64,000 bases of DNA. Origin: Flavobacteriales bacterium. Lineage in GTDB: Bacteria; Bacteroidota; Bacteroidia; NS11-12g; UBA9320. The notes under the pieces were generated by a model, which saw only the letters and a program-made list of their open reading frames with translations, was not told the DNA's origin and did not search any database. The stretch spans positions 12,370 through 76,369 of the forward strand of contig JACJZW010000015.1 in NCBI GenBank assembly GCA_020635355.1. The letters are read 5' to 3'. Of the stretch, positions 33,562-42,378 are shown piece after piece (positions within the stretch are counted from its first letter, which is position 1; each line of letters opens with the position of its first letter). The position numbers were made by a program, and so were the translations under genes.

Positions 33562-35220
33562 ATGACACAAACGGCTAACTTGATTCAGAAACACGAACAA
33601 ATACTTCGTGACGCGGTAAATGCGCTCCATGAGCGAACCTTCTACTCTCCATATCCGGAGCACCCCAGAGCCTATGCGGAAGAAGCCGATGCTCAGGGAA
33701 GAACGGCATTTGCCAATCAAATGAACAACGAGTTTAAGGAGCTGGGCATAGATGCTCAAAATTGGATTGGGGAAGAAGTTTCACCCTATATGCAAACGGG
33801 AATCGGCGTGAGCTACCCTCAACTCTCGTCCACTGAATTGATTAACCGTGCCAACGCTGCCAAAAGTTGGGGGCACATCCCTGTTGCTGAACGAGCAGCT
33901 ATATTGATTGAATCGCTGGAGCGAGTGGCCAATCGCTATTTTGAGATTGCCTACGCCACCATGCACACCACTGGTCAAAGCTTTATGATGGCCTTTCAAG
34001 CCTCTGGTCCGCATGCCAATGACCGTGCCTTGGAAGCCATTGCCATGGGGTATCATGAACTCACCCGGTTCCCATCTGAAGTGGATTGGGTAAAACCGAT
34101 GGGTAAATTTGACTTAACCCTTCACAAAACATGGAAAGCCGTTCCAAAAGGTATTGGTCTGGTCATAGGCTGTTCCACCTTTCCAACCTGGAATACGGTA
34201 CCCGGAATGTATGCGAGCTTGATTACCGGAAATCCGGTGATTGTTAAGCCACATCCAAAAGCCATACTTCCGATAGCCATTGTAATTGCTGAATTACGCA
34301 AGGTGTTGACCGAACAAAATCAAAATCCCGACATCATTCAACTGGCTGTTGATACGCTTTCAAATCCCATCACGAAGGAACTGGCAGAACACCCAGATGT
34401 AACCCTTATCGATTATACGGGTGGTAATGCCTTTGGAGATTACATCGAAAGCTTGCCAAAAACCACCTTTACCGAAAAAGCTGGTGTTAACAGCGTTATT
34501 CTGGACTCGGCTTCCAATCTTCAGGCCGTTGTTCAAAACATCGCATTTGCAACCTCCCTGTACTCCGGTCAAATGTGTACGGCTCCTCAAGATGTATTTG
34601 TTCCAGCCGAAGGTGTACAAACCGATGAAGGCATGGTAAGTTTTGATGAGGTAGCTAAAGCCATTGCGGATGGCGTGGCTGGAATAGCCAATCATCCAAA
34701 GATGGGTGCGGGAACCTTAGGAGGTATTCAAAACGATGCCACATCGAAACGCATTGCCGATGGTGGCAATTTTGGAGGTGAAATTCTGGAGAACGGACAA
34801 GCCATTGCCAATGCTGAGTTTGAACATGCCCGCGTGCTGAGTCCGCGTGTGATTAAAACAGATGCAGCCAATAAAGACGCCTACGGGCACGAATGTTTTG
34901 GCCCCATCGTATTTGTGGTAAAAACCAATAACAGGGAACACTCCGTTGAATTGGCCGCCGAACTTGCCCGTACAAAAGGAGCTATCACCTGCTCGGCATA
35001 TTGTACCGATGAAGCGATGCAAAACCACATTACGGACGTCATGAACAACGCATTCACCCCGGTGTCCTTCAACTTTGGTGGAGCAGCCTTTGTAAACCAA
35101 CATGCTGCTTTCAGTGATTTTCACGTTACCGGAGGAAATCCGGCAGGAAATGCCAGCTTCACCAATCCCGAATACATCAACAAACGTTTTGTTTGGGTTG
35201 GAAACCGATACATGTCCTGA
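33562..35220 (+). CDS. paaN: PaaN-type aldehyde dehydrogenase (phenylacetate degradation family)
   Basis: A 552-residue aldehyde dehydrogenase of the PaaN family. The N-terminus has the family marks TFYSPYPEHPRAYAEEADAQ and NWIGEEVSPYMQTGIGVSYP; next come HTTGQSFMMAFQASGPHAND, the NAD-binding IGCSTFPTWNT and the catalytic Cys in SGQMCTAPQ with the Glu in FTEKAGVNS. PaaN is linked to oxidation of the ring-opened aldehyde of phenylacetyl-CoA. No other paa gene is visible, so it may serve another aldehyde. ATG 33562 is supported by the promoter box five bases before it. Confidence 0.85.
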   Translation: MTQTANLIQKHEQILRDAVNALHERTFYSPYPEHPRAYAEEADAQGRTAFANQMNNEFKELGIDAQNWIGEEVSPYMQTGIGVSYPQLSSTELINRANAAKSWGHIPVAERAAILIESLERVANRYFEIAYATMHTTGQSFMMAFQASGPHANDRALEAIAMGYHELTRFPSEVDWVKPMGKFDLTLHKTWKAVPKGIGLVIGCSTFPTWNTVPGMYASLITGNPVIVKPHPKAILPIAIVIAELRKVLTEQNQNPDIIQLAVDTLSNPITKELAEHPDVTLIDYTGGNAFGDYIESLPKTTFTEKAGVNSVILDSASNLQAVVQNIAFATSLYSGQMCTAPQDVFVPAEGVQTDEGMVSFDEVAKAIADGVAGIANHPKMGAGTLGGIQNDATSKRIADGGNFGGEILENGQAIANAEFEHARVLSPRVIKTDAANKDAYGHECFGPIVFVVKTNNREHSVELAAELARTKGAITCSAYCTDEAMQNHITDVMNNAFTPVSFNFGGAAFVNQHAAFSDFHVTGGNPAGNASFTNPEYINKRFVWVGNRYMS

Positions 35221-35320
35221 TCGTTGATAAATCCCGATGGCCGTTGATGAATTGTTCACGTCCGCTTGATACAAAAACCAACGCGAAATCGTTAATATTG
35301 CCCAATCACAAAGAATCACG

Positions 35321-35869
35321 ATGATCAATAACATACTGAAGATCGTTCTCTCTATTGCCGCTGTTTTCCTGGCTTACATGGTCTACGATTCAATCGCCAG
35401 CGAAATGCGGTATCGCGATGAAGTGGAGGAAGTTGAAGCTCAGGTTATTAAAAAACTAGAAGATATCCGGTTGGCTCAACTCACGTACAAAGAGGAAAAA
35501 GGAAAATTCACCAATGACTTTGACACCCTGATTGACTATCTCAAACATGGCAGGATCAAAGTGGTTGTGCAATATGGTGACCGGGATGATTCCACCACCA
35601 ATTTCCGGGAAGAAGTATCCTATGTGGCGATTTTGGACACCTTGTTTAAAGACATCAACATTGATTCGTTAGCCTTTGTACCACCCTATGATACGGCAAG
35701 ATTCCTGATGGACGCCATGATGATTACGCAGGGAAATGTGGAGGTACCGGTATTTAAGGTAGAAGACCCACATCCATTTGACAAAAAACGACGGAATCCA
35801 AACGATCCAAAGAAACCGCTACAGGTTGGATCACTCTCCGAAGCCACCTATTCAGGAAACTGGAAATAA
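35321..35869 (+). CDS. Membrane-anchored protein of unknown function
   Basis: A 182-residue protein with one N-terminal membrane helix (LKIVLSIAAVFLAYMVYDSI) followed by an acidic helix (EVEEVEAQVIKKLEDIRLAQLTYKEEKGKF), a layout that recalls pilin-like or division-associated proteins of Bacteroidota. A Tyr/Lys C-terminal half (VEDPHPFDKKRRNPNDPKK) shows no known domain. It heads the run 35321-37673 and its stop codon abuts the DUF3822 start. A TAATATTG near-match to the -7 box precedes it. Confidence 0.75.
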   Translation: MINNILKIVLSIAAVFLAYMVYDSIASEMRYRDEVEEVEAQVIKKLEDIRLAQLTYKEEKGKFTNDFDTLIDYLKHGRIKVVVQYGDRDDSTTNFREEVSYVAILDTLFKDINIDSLAFVPPYDTARFLMDAMMITQGNVEVPVFKVEDPHPFDKKRRNPNDPKKPLQVGSLSEATYSGNWK

Positions 35870-36655
35870 TTGTCCTTGAATGTGACGGCCTATCACCATT
35901 CCGTAAGTAACCGCCTTTTGCTCGATTTCCGGAATGGCTCACTACATTTTGTTGTTTGCAATAAGGCCTATCAGCCACTTATCTCCGGTGTTTTTGAACT
36001 GATAGATGAAGCGATTTTGGATGACCTTCTGAAGGACAATCCACTATTTAACAACATTTACGCCTCCGTTCAACTCATCAGTTCATCGGATCCGTTCACC
36101 TTGATACCAGCCGATATTGAATCAAAAGATGAGCAGAAGAAGCTATTTCAACTCAATCATAAGTTGACGGAAGAGGACAGTCTATATTCGTCTCTTCTTC
36201 ATCAGGACATCCTGATTCTCCATCGATTGCCCACCTACCTGCACGATGCCATACTCCAAAAATTTCCGGTTTGCGAGTGCAGTCACGCAGGCTCCTGGCT
36301 TCATACATTCGTACTTTCCGATGGAAAATCATCCGGTTCTCACGTTTACTTTCAACCGGATGCCGACCAGTTAAAAATTTTGGTAATCAAAGAGGGCAAG
36401 ACCATCCTCCTCAATCAGCTATTCACCACATCCGATGATGAAATATTCTTTGAGGTGATGGCCGTTATTGAACAGCTTGAACTGGATGTGGAAGAACTTA
36501 CCCTTCATCCGGCGGGCTTGACATCTGACGATATTCCGGTCATTACACAATTCCGAAACTACATCAGGAATATGAATCCGGTCATTCTCAAACCCATTAA
36601 TTGCAACGGTCAATTATTGACCAACGGCTTGTCTACTCGAATGGCATGCGCATAA
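35870..36655 (+). CDS. DUF3822 family protein
   Basis: A 261-residue protein that fits DUF3822, a Bacteroidota-specific family with an actin-like/ASKHA appearance usually found next to rsmD. Features are LLLDFRNGSLHFVVCN, SSLLHQDILILHRLP and VMAVIEQLELDVEELTLHPAG. The frame has no ATG near its beginning: TTG 35870 directly follows the preceding TAA, with TTG 35876 and GTG 35882 as alternatives. It overlaps rsmD by 10 bp. Function unknown. Confidence 0.82.
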   Translation: MSLNVTAYHHSVSNRLLLDFRNGSLHFVVCNKAYQPLISGVFELIDEAILDDLLKDNPLFNNIYASVQLISSSDPFTLIPADIESKDEQKKLFQLNHKLTEEDSLYSSLLHQDILILHRLPTYLHDAILQKFPVCECSHAGSWLHTFVLSDGKSSGSHVYFQPDADQLKILVIKEGKTILLNQLFTTSDDEIFFEVMAVIEQLELDVEELTLHPAGLTSDDIPVITQFRNYIRNMNPVILKPINCNGQLLTNGLSTRMACA

Positions 36656-37200
36656 TTTCCGGTAAGTATCGGGGCATGACCATCCCTATGCCCAAAGGGG
36701 GAACCATTCGTCCAACCACGGATCAGGCTCGTGAAGCCCTTTTCAATATTCTGGTAAATCGATACGATTTAGAAGGTTTGCAGATCCTCGACCTGTTTGC
36801 CGGAAGTGGCGCCATGAGCATTGAATTCGCCTCCCGGGGTGCAGCGGAAGTTCATTCGGTTGAACGAAATGGCCGGGTGGCGGCTCAACTTAAATCCTTT
36901 GTGGATGAGAAACGTATATCCGAAGTAACCATCCATAAACAAGATGTTTGGTCGTTTTTAAAACGAGGCAGTGAGCAGGTAAAGGATTTCGACATCGTAT
37001 TTGCAGACCCACCCTACGCGATGAACAACCTCATCGAGTTACCTTCCACTATTCTACAATCGACTCTTTTAAAGAAAAATGGTTTATTGATCATTGAACA
37101 CCCCAGCACCCTTTCCTGGCCGGATCTAGTGCCTGATGAACAGCGGATATACGGTCAAACCGTTTTCAGCTTGTTTACAAATTCCCGTACCTTTGGGTAA
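36646..37200 (+). CDS. rsmD: 16S rRNA (guanine966-N2)-methyltransferase RsmD
   Basis: A 184-residue methyltransferase that begins MRIISGKYRGMTIPMP and RPTTDQAREALFNIL, both diagnostic of RsmD. The SAM site is LDLFAGSGAMSIEF (about residues 46-59), and the catalytic motif IV is FADPPYA (about 119). It methylates G966 of 16S rRNA. The start ATG lies inside the end of DUF3822, and its stop overlaps the coaD ATG by one base (TAATG). Confidence 0.94.
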   Translation: MRIISGKYRGMTIPMPKGGTIRPTTDQAREALFNILVNRYDLEGLQILDLFAGSGAMSIEFASRGAAEVHSVERNGRVAAQLKSFVDEKRISEVTIHKQDVWSFLKRGSEQVKDFDIVFADPPYAMNNLIELPSTILQSTLLKKNGLLIIEHPSTLSWPDLVPDEQRIYGQTVFSLFTNSRTFG

Positions 37201-37673
37201 TGACGTCAATAGCCGTTTTCCCGGGAACATTTGATCCATACACGAATGGGCATCACGACATCGTGCTGAAAGGATTGCGCATGTTTGATGAGGTCATCAT
37301 TGCCGTTGGGGTGAATGCCCTAAAAACCACCATGTTTCCGTTGGAGAAACGATTGGAATGGATTCAGAATGTTTACGCTGATGAACCTCGGGTTCGGGTG
37401 AAACATTACGAAGGCTTAACCATCCGGTTTTGCGAAAAGATGGGTGCAGGCTTCATTCTACGTGGTCTCAGAACCGTTGGTGATTTTGAATACGAAAAGC
37501 AGATTGCCCTCGTAAATTCAGACCAAAACCCGGACGTTCAAAGTGTTTTTGTGCTAAGTGAACAGAAGTACACCGCCGTGAGCTCTACCGTAATTCGCGA
37601 TTTGATTCGGAATGGAGGTGCTTATCAACAGTATTTGCCGAAAGCCGTTTCAGTTCATGAAGAACGGTTCTGA
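37200..37673 (+). CDS. coaD: Phosphopantetheine adenylyltransferase
   Basis: A 157-residue nucleotidyltransferase that makes dephospho-CoA from ATP and 4'-phosphopantetheine. The motifs are FPGTFDPYTNGHHDI (the T/HxGH signature), RGLRTVGDFEYEKQIALVN and TAVSSTVIRDLIRNGG, the last being the ISSTxVR motif. It overlaps rsmD by one base and overlaps the convergent Nudix gene by 89 bp at its 3' end. Confidence 0.95.
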   Translation: MTSIAVFPGTFDPYTNGHHDIVLKGLRMFDEVIIAVGVNALKTTMFPLEKRLEWIQNVYADEPRVRVKHYEGLTIRFCEKMGAGFILRGLRTVGDFEYEKQIALVNSDQNPDVQSVFVLSEQKYTAVSSTVIRDLIRNGGAYQQYLPKAVSVHEERF

Positions 37674-38244
37674 TGGACGCATAGGTATCCAGTTTCTCGA
37701 CATTTAATTTCTCAGGTTTTACCCATTTGATTCGATCAATATCCTCTTCCAATTGAGGTTTGGCCTCATCAAATTTTTCACTAATCATCGCATACCAGTG
37801 GGTGCGTTTCAAACACCACTTCTTTTGATAGTAAATGTGGTAGGTAGTGGGCAATTCCTGAATGATCCTAAGCTTGTGAACATTGCACTCTTCCTCTACC
37901 TCGCGAATGGCTCCCATTTCCGGTAGCTCGCGTTTGTTAAGCTTGCCTTTTGGTAAATCCCAATTGCCCAGGCGGTGAATGAGTAACAATCTTCCTTTGG
38001 TGTTGAATACGCCTCCTCCACCGGCTTCTACCATCTTGAAATACCCAAAAAACTCCTGGTAGGCATTAGGCTTGGTGATCAGAATGGTACGCGGCCTTCT
38101 CAGCTTCTTCAACCGTTCAAAAAGACCCAGGGTTTCCTCCAGAGATAAGGTACTTCGCACAGCGTCAGCCTTGCCTTCAAATTCTTCTTTGGGCGCGAAG
38201 ACAAAGACATGTCTCCGGAAGAATATTTCATACTTTTGTCCCAT
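37585..38244 (-). CDS. Nudix hydrolase
   Basis: A 219-residue protein with an N-terminal extension of about 80 residues (YEIFFRRHVFVFAPKEEFEG and LRRPRTILITKPN) and a Nudix domain. The Nudix box GX5EX7REUXEE is seen as GKLNKRELPEMGAIREVEEE, with Asn in place of the last Gly. The substrate cannot be inferred. Its start codon shares two bases with the pyrE start on the other strand (CATG), and its 3' end overlaps coaD by 89 bp. The longer reading that begins at 38307 would run over pyrE and is not preferred. Confidence 0.85.
   Translation of the reverse strand: MGQKYEIFFRRHVFVFAPKEEFEGKADAVRSTLSLEETLGLFERLKKLRRPRTILITKPNAYQEFFGYFKMVEAGGGGVFNTKGRLLLIHRLGNWDLPKGKLNKRELPEMGAIREVEEECNVHKLRIIQELPTTYHIYYQKKWCLKRTHWYAMISEKFDEAKPQLEEDIDRIKWVKPEKLNVEKLDTYASIRTVLHELKRLSANTVDKHLHSESNRELR
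38231..38238 (+). promoter_or_regulatory. -7 box (TACTTTTG) before pyrE
   Basis: Exact TAnnTTTG match ending four bases before ATG 38243. It lies inside the first codons of the divergent Nudix gene. Confidence 0.5.
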
Positions 38245-38872
38245 GGATATCGCCTCCAAATTAGCGCAATATTTATTAGAAATAAAAGCCGTGAAGTTAC
38301 AGCCCAATGCACCATTTACTTGGTCAAGTGGCTGGAAATCACCTATTTATTGCGACAATAGAATTACTCTATCAAATCCGGAAATTCGATCTTTTATTGC
38401 CAAAGCCATGGGCGATCGAATTAAGACGGAATTTCCGAACGCCGATGCACTCTGCGGTGTTGCAACTGCGGGAATCGCGGTGGGTGCTCTGGCCGCACAC
38501 GAACTCAATTTACCTTATGCCTATTGCCGACCCAAACCGAAGGAACACGGTATGAAGAATCAACTGGAAGGTGAATTGAATCCTAAAGCTAAAATCGTAG
38601 TGGTGGAAGATCTTATTTCTACCGGAGGCAGCAGTTTGAAGGTGGTTGATTACCTGCGCAACGAAGGATTTAATGTGGTGGGGATGGCATCCATTTTCAC
38701 CTACGGTTTCGATGTGGCGTCAGAAAATTTCAGAGAGGCGAATTGTCCTGTTTTCAGTTTGACCAGTTATATGGAAATGCTTCCGTTGGCACAAGCCTCC
38801 GGATATATCAATCAGGATGCTTTACCAACCTTGGAATCGTGGCGAGCTGATCCGGCAAACTGGAATCAATAA
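38243..38872 (+). CDS. pyrE: Orotate phosphoribosyltransferase
   Basis: A 209-residue PRTase that converts orotate and PRPP to OMP in pyrimidine synthesis. Start MDIASKLAQYLLEI is typical. FTWSSGWKSPIYCDNR, the flexible-loop region RPKPKEHGMKNQLEG, and the PRPP-binding VVVEDLISTGGSSLK are all present. The open frame reaches further upstream over the Nudix gene, but ATG 38243 fits the family and follows a promoter box by four bases. Confidence 0.95.
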   Translation: MDIASKLAQYLLEIKAVKLQPNAPFTWSSGWKSPIYCDNRITLSNPEIRSFIAKAMGDRIKTEFPNADALCGVATAGIAVGALAAHELNLPYAYCRPKPKEHGMKNQLEGELNPKAKIVVVEDLISTGGSSLKVVDYLRNEGFNVVGMASIFTYGFDVASENFREANCPVFSLTSYMEMLPLAQASGYINQDALPTLESWRADPANWNQ

Positions 38873-38875
38873 AAA

Positions 38876-38897
38876 AAGGGCACCTTCCGATGCCCTT
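38876..38897. terminator. Bidirectional terminator between pyrE and ahcY
   Basis: AAGGGCA and TGCCCTT form a 7-bp stem around an 8-base loop, flanked by A-runs on one side and T-rich sequence on the other, serving both convergent genes. Confidence 0.7.
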
Positions 38898-38918
38898 CCT
38901 TTTCAATCTTCTTTTGGA

Positions 38919-40229
38919 TCAATATCGATACAGGTCTGACTTGTACGGTCCGTCCTTTTCAACACCAATATAGGCAGCCTGAACTTCATTCAGTTCTTCG
39001 AGTTCAACACCGATTTTTTCGAGGTGAAGTCGAGCCACTTTTTCATCGAGGTGTTTTGGCAAGGTGTACACCTTGTTCTTATACTCGTTGCTGTTCTTCC
39101 ATAACTCAATCTGAGCTAAAGTTTGATTGGTGAATGAGTTCGACATAACGAATGATGGGTGACCAGTTGCACAACCAAGGTTTACCAATCGACCTTCCGC
39201 CAGTACGATGATTTCATTGCCATTCACATTGAATACATCCACCTGAGGTTTTACTTCATATCGGGTATTACCATAAGTCTTGTTCAACCACGCCATGTCA
39301 ATTTCATTATCGAAATGGCCAATGTTACAAACGATGGTTTTATCGTTCATCATTTTGAAATGCTCTCCAGTGATGATGTCGCGGTTACCGGTTGCAGTGA
39401 TTACGATATCAGCACGTGGAATAGCCGTTGACATCTTCTTAACCTCAAAACCATCCATGGCAGCCTGAAGGGCACAAATTGGATCGATTTCAGTTACAAT
39501 AACCCGAGCCCCAGCACCACGCAAAGATTGAGCAGTTCCCTTTCCAACATCTCCGTAACCGGCAACAACGGCAACTTTACCGGCCATCATTACATCCGTG
39601 GCCCGTCGAATGGCATCAACCGCTGATTCCCTACAACCGTATTTATTGTCGAATTTCGACTTGGTAACAGAATCGTTAATGTTGATCGCAGGAACAGGAA
39701 GAGTTCCGTTTTTCACTCGATCATACAACCGAAGAACCCCGGTAGTAGTCTCCTCGGAGATACCGCGAATTTCCTTAACCAGTTCTGGAAAACGATCTAA
39801 AACCATATTGGTCAGATCACCTCCGTCATCCAAAATCATATTCAAAGGCTTTCCATCCTCAAACGCTGTCAAGGTTTGCTCGATACACCAGTCAAATTCC
39901 GTTTCGTTCATTCCTTTCCATGCAAACACAGGAACGCCGGTTGCCGCAATGGCAGCTGCCGCGTGATCCTGAGTAGAAAAAATGTTACAGGAAGACCAAG
40001 TCACCTCTGCTCCCAGTGCCGTTAATGTTTCAATCAAAACGGCGGTTTGAATGGTCATGTGCAGACATCCAGCGATGCGAGCACCGGCCAATGGCTTGGA
40101 CGCGCCGTATTCCTCACGAAGTGCCATCAAACCCGGCATCTCAGCCTCGGCTAAACGGATTTCCTTTCGGCCCCAATCGGCCAAATTGATGTCTTTAACT
40201 TTGTAATTAGTGGTTGCCACTGTAGTCAT
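38919..40229 (-). CDS. ahcY: Adenosylhomocysteinase
   Basis: A 436-residue enzyme that hydrolyses S-adenosylhomocysteine to adenosine and homocysteine, keeping methylation going. The N-terminal substrate region LAGARIAGCLHMTIQTAVLI and DQDHAAA-like TQDHAAAAIA, the NAD-binding GYGDVGKGTAQ (about residues 220-230) and the C-terminal YKSDLYRY are all as expected. A TACCTTTG box lies 19 bp upstream on its strand. Confidence 0.97.
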   Translation of the reverse strand: MTTVATTNYKVKDINLADWGRKEIRLAEAEMPGLMALREEYGASKPLAGARIAGCLHMTIQTAVLIETLTALGAEVTWSSCNIFSTQDHAAAAIAATGVPVFAWKGMNETEFDWCIEQTLTAFEDGKPLNMILDDGGDLTNMVLDRFPELVKEIRGISEETTTGVLRLYDRVKNGTLPVPAININDSVTKSKFDNKYGCRESAVDAIRRATDVMMAGKVAVVAGYGDVGKGTAQSLRGAGARVIVTEIDPICALQAAMDGFEVKKMSTAIPRADIVITATGNRDIITGEHFKMMNDKTIVCNIGHFDNEIDMAWLNKTYGNTRYEVKPQVDVFNVNGNEIIVLAEGRLVNLGCATGHPSFVMSNSFTNQTLAQIELWKNSNEYKNKVYTLPKHLDEKVARLHLEKIGVELEELNEVQAAYIGVEKDGPYKSDLYRY

Positions 40230-40248
40230 ATGTTCCTAAAATTTGGTG

Positions 40249-40256
40249 CAAAGGTA
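40249..40256 (-). promoter_or_regulatory. -7 box (TACCTTTG) upstream of ahcY
   Basis: Exact TAnnTTTG match on the minus strand, 19 bases before the ahcY ATG at 40229. Confidence 0.5.
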
Positions 40257-40344
40257 CCTTTTACCCTTTGCATAGTAAAACTAATAAGGGGGCCATTTGT
40301 TCTCACTTGAGTAATATTTAACTTCGCCCACAAATTTTTTTACC

Positions 40345-40758
40345 ATGTATCCCGAAGAATTAGTACGCCCGATGAGGGCACAATTAACAGATCATGGATT
40401 CACTGAATTGAAAACATCAGAAGAAGTGGATCAGGTCTTCGATAATCAACAAGGCACCATGCTCTTAGTTGTTAACTCGGTTTGCGGTTGTGCCGCAGGA
40501 TCAGCCAGACCAGGTGTTCTGTTGTCCCTCACCGGCTCCAAAAAGCCGGAGAAACTCACCACCGTATTTGCCGGTCAGGATGCCGAAGCAACCAACAAGG
40601 CACGTGCGAACATGCTTCCCTATCCTCCCTCATCCCCTTCCATTGGTTTGTTTAAGGACGGCGAATTGGTGCACATGATTGAACGCCATCACATCGAAGG
40701 CCGGTCGGCTGAGATGATCGCAGCCAACCTTCAACAAGCTTACGAAGCATTCTGCTAG
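40345..40758 (+). CDS. BrxA/BrxB-family bacilliredoxin
   Basis: A 137-residue thioredoxin-fold protein of the YphP/YqiW (BrxA/BrxB) family. It begins MYPEELVRPMRAQLTD and has the active site NSVCGCAAG, that is CGC, followed by ARPGVLLSL and PPSSPSIGLFKDGELVHMIERH. Bacilliredoxins remove bacillithiol from S-bacillithiolated proteins. Length is normal for the family. The gene is monocistronic with a strong terminator downstream. A YfiT-like gene at 61.4 kb supports bacillithiol metabolism. Confidence 0.92.
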   Translation: MYPEELVRPMRAQLTDHGFTELKTSEEVDQVFDNQQGTMLLVVNSVCGCAAGSARPGVLLSLTGSKKPEKLTTVFAGQDAEATNKARANMLPYPPSSPSIGLFKDGELVHMIERHHIEGRSAEMIAANLQQAYEAFC

Positions 40759-40785
40759 TTTGATTCTGTAAAACGCTCGAACAAT

Positions 40786-40819
40786 AAAAAAGGCGATTGG
40801 AATTCCAATCGCCTTTTTT
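40786..40819. terminator. Bidirectional terminator between bacilliredoxin and gldJ
   Basis: A perfect 34-bp palindrome: AAAAAAGGCGATTGGAA and its exact complement. It gives a long GC-containing stem with A/T tails on both sides. Confidence 0.9.
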
Positions 40820-40836
40820 CATTTAAGCATTTAAGA

Positions 40837-42255
40837 TCAAGGTGCGCCTACACGGTGCATGGCACATCGGAACCCAAGTGTGGATAGCGATTGCTCTTCA
40901 TCGAGGTACCGACGAGTTCCTGGTGACATCCAGTAGGCTCGATCATTCCATGATGCACCCTTATATACGTGTGCTTGATTGTTCACCAATGAGGTAACAC
41001 CAAATTCGTATTGCTGCTCACCTCCGTTGTAATACTCCTCGTCCAGGTAACCAATGTTATCAGACTTTTTGTAGTTACGACGGTTCACATTGTCTCGCTC
41101 TTCAACAGGCACATACACAATACGTCCCAAGCTGTCCTTGTAATCGATGATTCCGTCTTCATCCAATTTTTTCTTATTGAACTCATTTCCACGGTATGGG
41201 TTGAAATCAGTCTCGTCCTCAAAAGACAGGACACGATATACGTCCATCACCCACTCGCTCACGTTACCGGACATATTATACAATCCGTAATCGTTTGGCC
41301 AGTACGCTTTTACCTCTGTGGTAATTAAAGCGCCATCATTCAACCAGGATGCAATACCACCTTGGTCACCTTTGCCTCGTTTGAAGTTGGCATTGATGAG
41401 TCCACGATCACGCTCGGAACCTCCATGGTGACGAACTGTTAATCCGCCCCAGGCATAAATTTTCTTGTTGTTGGTATTCTCGTACTGAGATGCTCCAATG
41501 TTAGCCAATGCAGCATATTCCCATTCGGCTTCTGTTGGTAACCGATAATCCGGCAGGAAGATTCCATCCTCCATACGAACGTTACGAGTACCTTTTTTAA
41601 CCATGATATCCTTCACAAGATGTTTTCCATCTGCTCCTTGATATTGACCAGCGAGATAGGCTCCTTGGTTGAAGTTCTCCTCGTTCATCTGATCGATGTT
41701 TGGCTCCAGAATACCTTCGCGAATCAAAATCATTTCATTTACACGATCACTTCGCCAGGCAGCGTAGGCAGTTGCTTGCAACCAGTTAACCCCAACAACA
41801 GGATAATTCTTGTATGCGGGGTGACGGAGATAGTACTCTACATACGGTTCGTTGTATGCCAGTTTGTTTCTCCAGCAATTGGTATCCGGCAACGCCGTTT
41901 CCCATACTTCCGGATAATCTACGTAAACGCGTCGTAACCAATGCAGATATTCGAGGTAGTTCAGGTTACTGATCTCACACTCATCCATATAAAATGAGTG
42001 TACTGAAACCTTACGCTCCACATTGTCATGCTCATAGAGGACGTCATGCTCGGATGATCCCATGGTGAAAGCACCACCCTTTACATAGACCAATCCGGGA
42101 CCTGTTTCCTGTCCGGCATAATCATACGTTTCAAATCCTCCCCACTTGGCATCGTTATAATTCCATCCGGTAACGGCTGACTTCTCCTTCTTACAAGAAG
42201 AAAAGAACACCGTACTGGTGATGGCCAATAAGACGATGGATAGTTTCCTGTTCAT
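40837..42255 (-). CDS. gldJ: Gliding-motility/T9SS lipoprotein GldJ
   Basis: About 472 residues. A lipoprotein signal (LAITSTVFFSSCKK) is followed by a formylglycine-generating-enzyme-like fold: YVKGGAFTMGSSEHD, FYMDECEISNLNYLEYLHWL, RLPTEAEWEYAA, NMSGNVSEWVMDVYR and the ending LGFRCAMHRVG. The catalytic Cys pair of true FGE is not expected in Gld proteins. GldJ is needed for stability of the GldK-N ring and for T9SS secretion. Its place near porU and porV is the usual gene neighbourhood and separates it from GldK. In-frame ATGs at 42273 and 42258 are alternatives. Confidence 0.84.
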   Translation of the reverse strand: MNRKLSIVLLAITSTVFFSSCKKEKSAVTGWNYNDAKWGGFETYDYAGQETGPGLVYVKGGAFTMGSSEHDVLYEHDNVERKVSVHSFYMDECEISNLNYLEYLHWLRRVYVDYPEVWETALPDTNCWRNKLAYNEPYVEYYLRHPAYKNYPVVGVNWLQATAYAAWRSDRVNEMILIREGILEPNIDQMNEENFNQGAYLAGQYQGADGKHLVKDIMVKKGTRNVRMEDGIFLPDYRLPTEAEWEYAALANIGASQYENTNNKKIYAWGGLTVRHHGGSERDRGLINANFKRGKGDQGGIASWLNDGALITTEVKAYWPNDYGLYNMSGNVSEWVMDVYRVLSFEDETDFNPYRGNEFNKKKLDEDGIIDYKDSLGRIVYVPVEERDNVNRRNYKKSDNIGYLDEEYYNGGEQQYEFGVTSLVNNQAHVYKGASWNDRAYWMSPGTRRYLDEEQSLSTLGFRCAMHRVGAP

Positions 42256-42378
42256 CATATTTCTTGAGGTCATTTTTGTAAGAACTTACAAGTTTACACT
42301 TTTATTGCCTAAAATTCAGATTGTCGGAAGAATTTTAATCGGCTGATAATTACTTGTTCAACGCTGAGAAAGAGCGCC

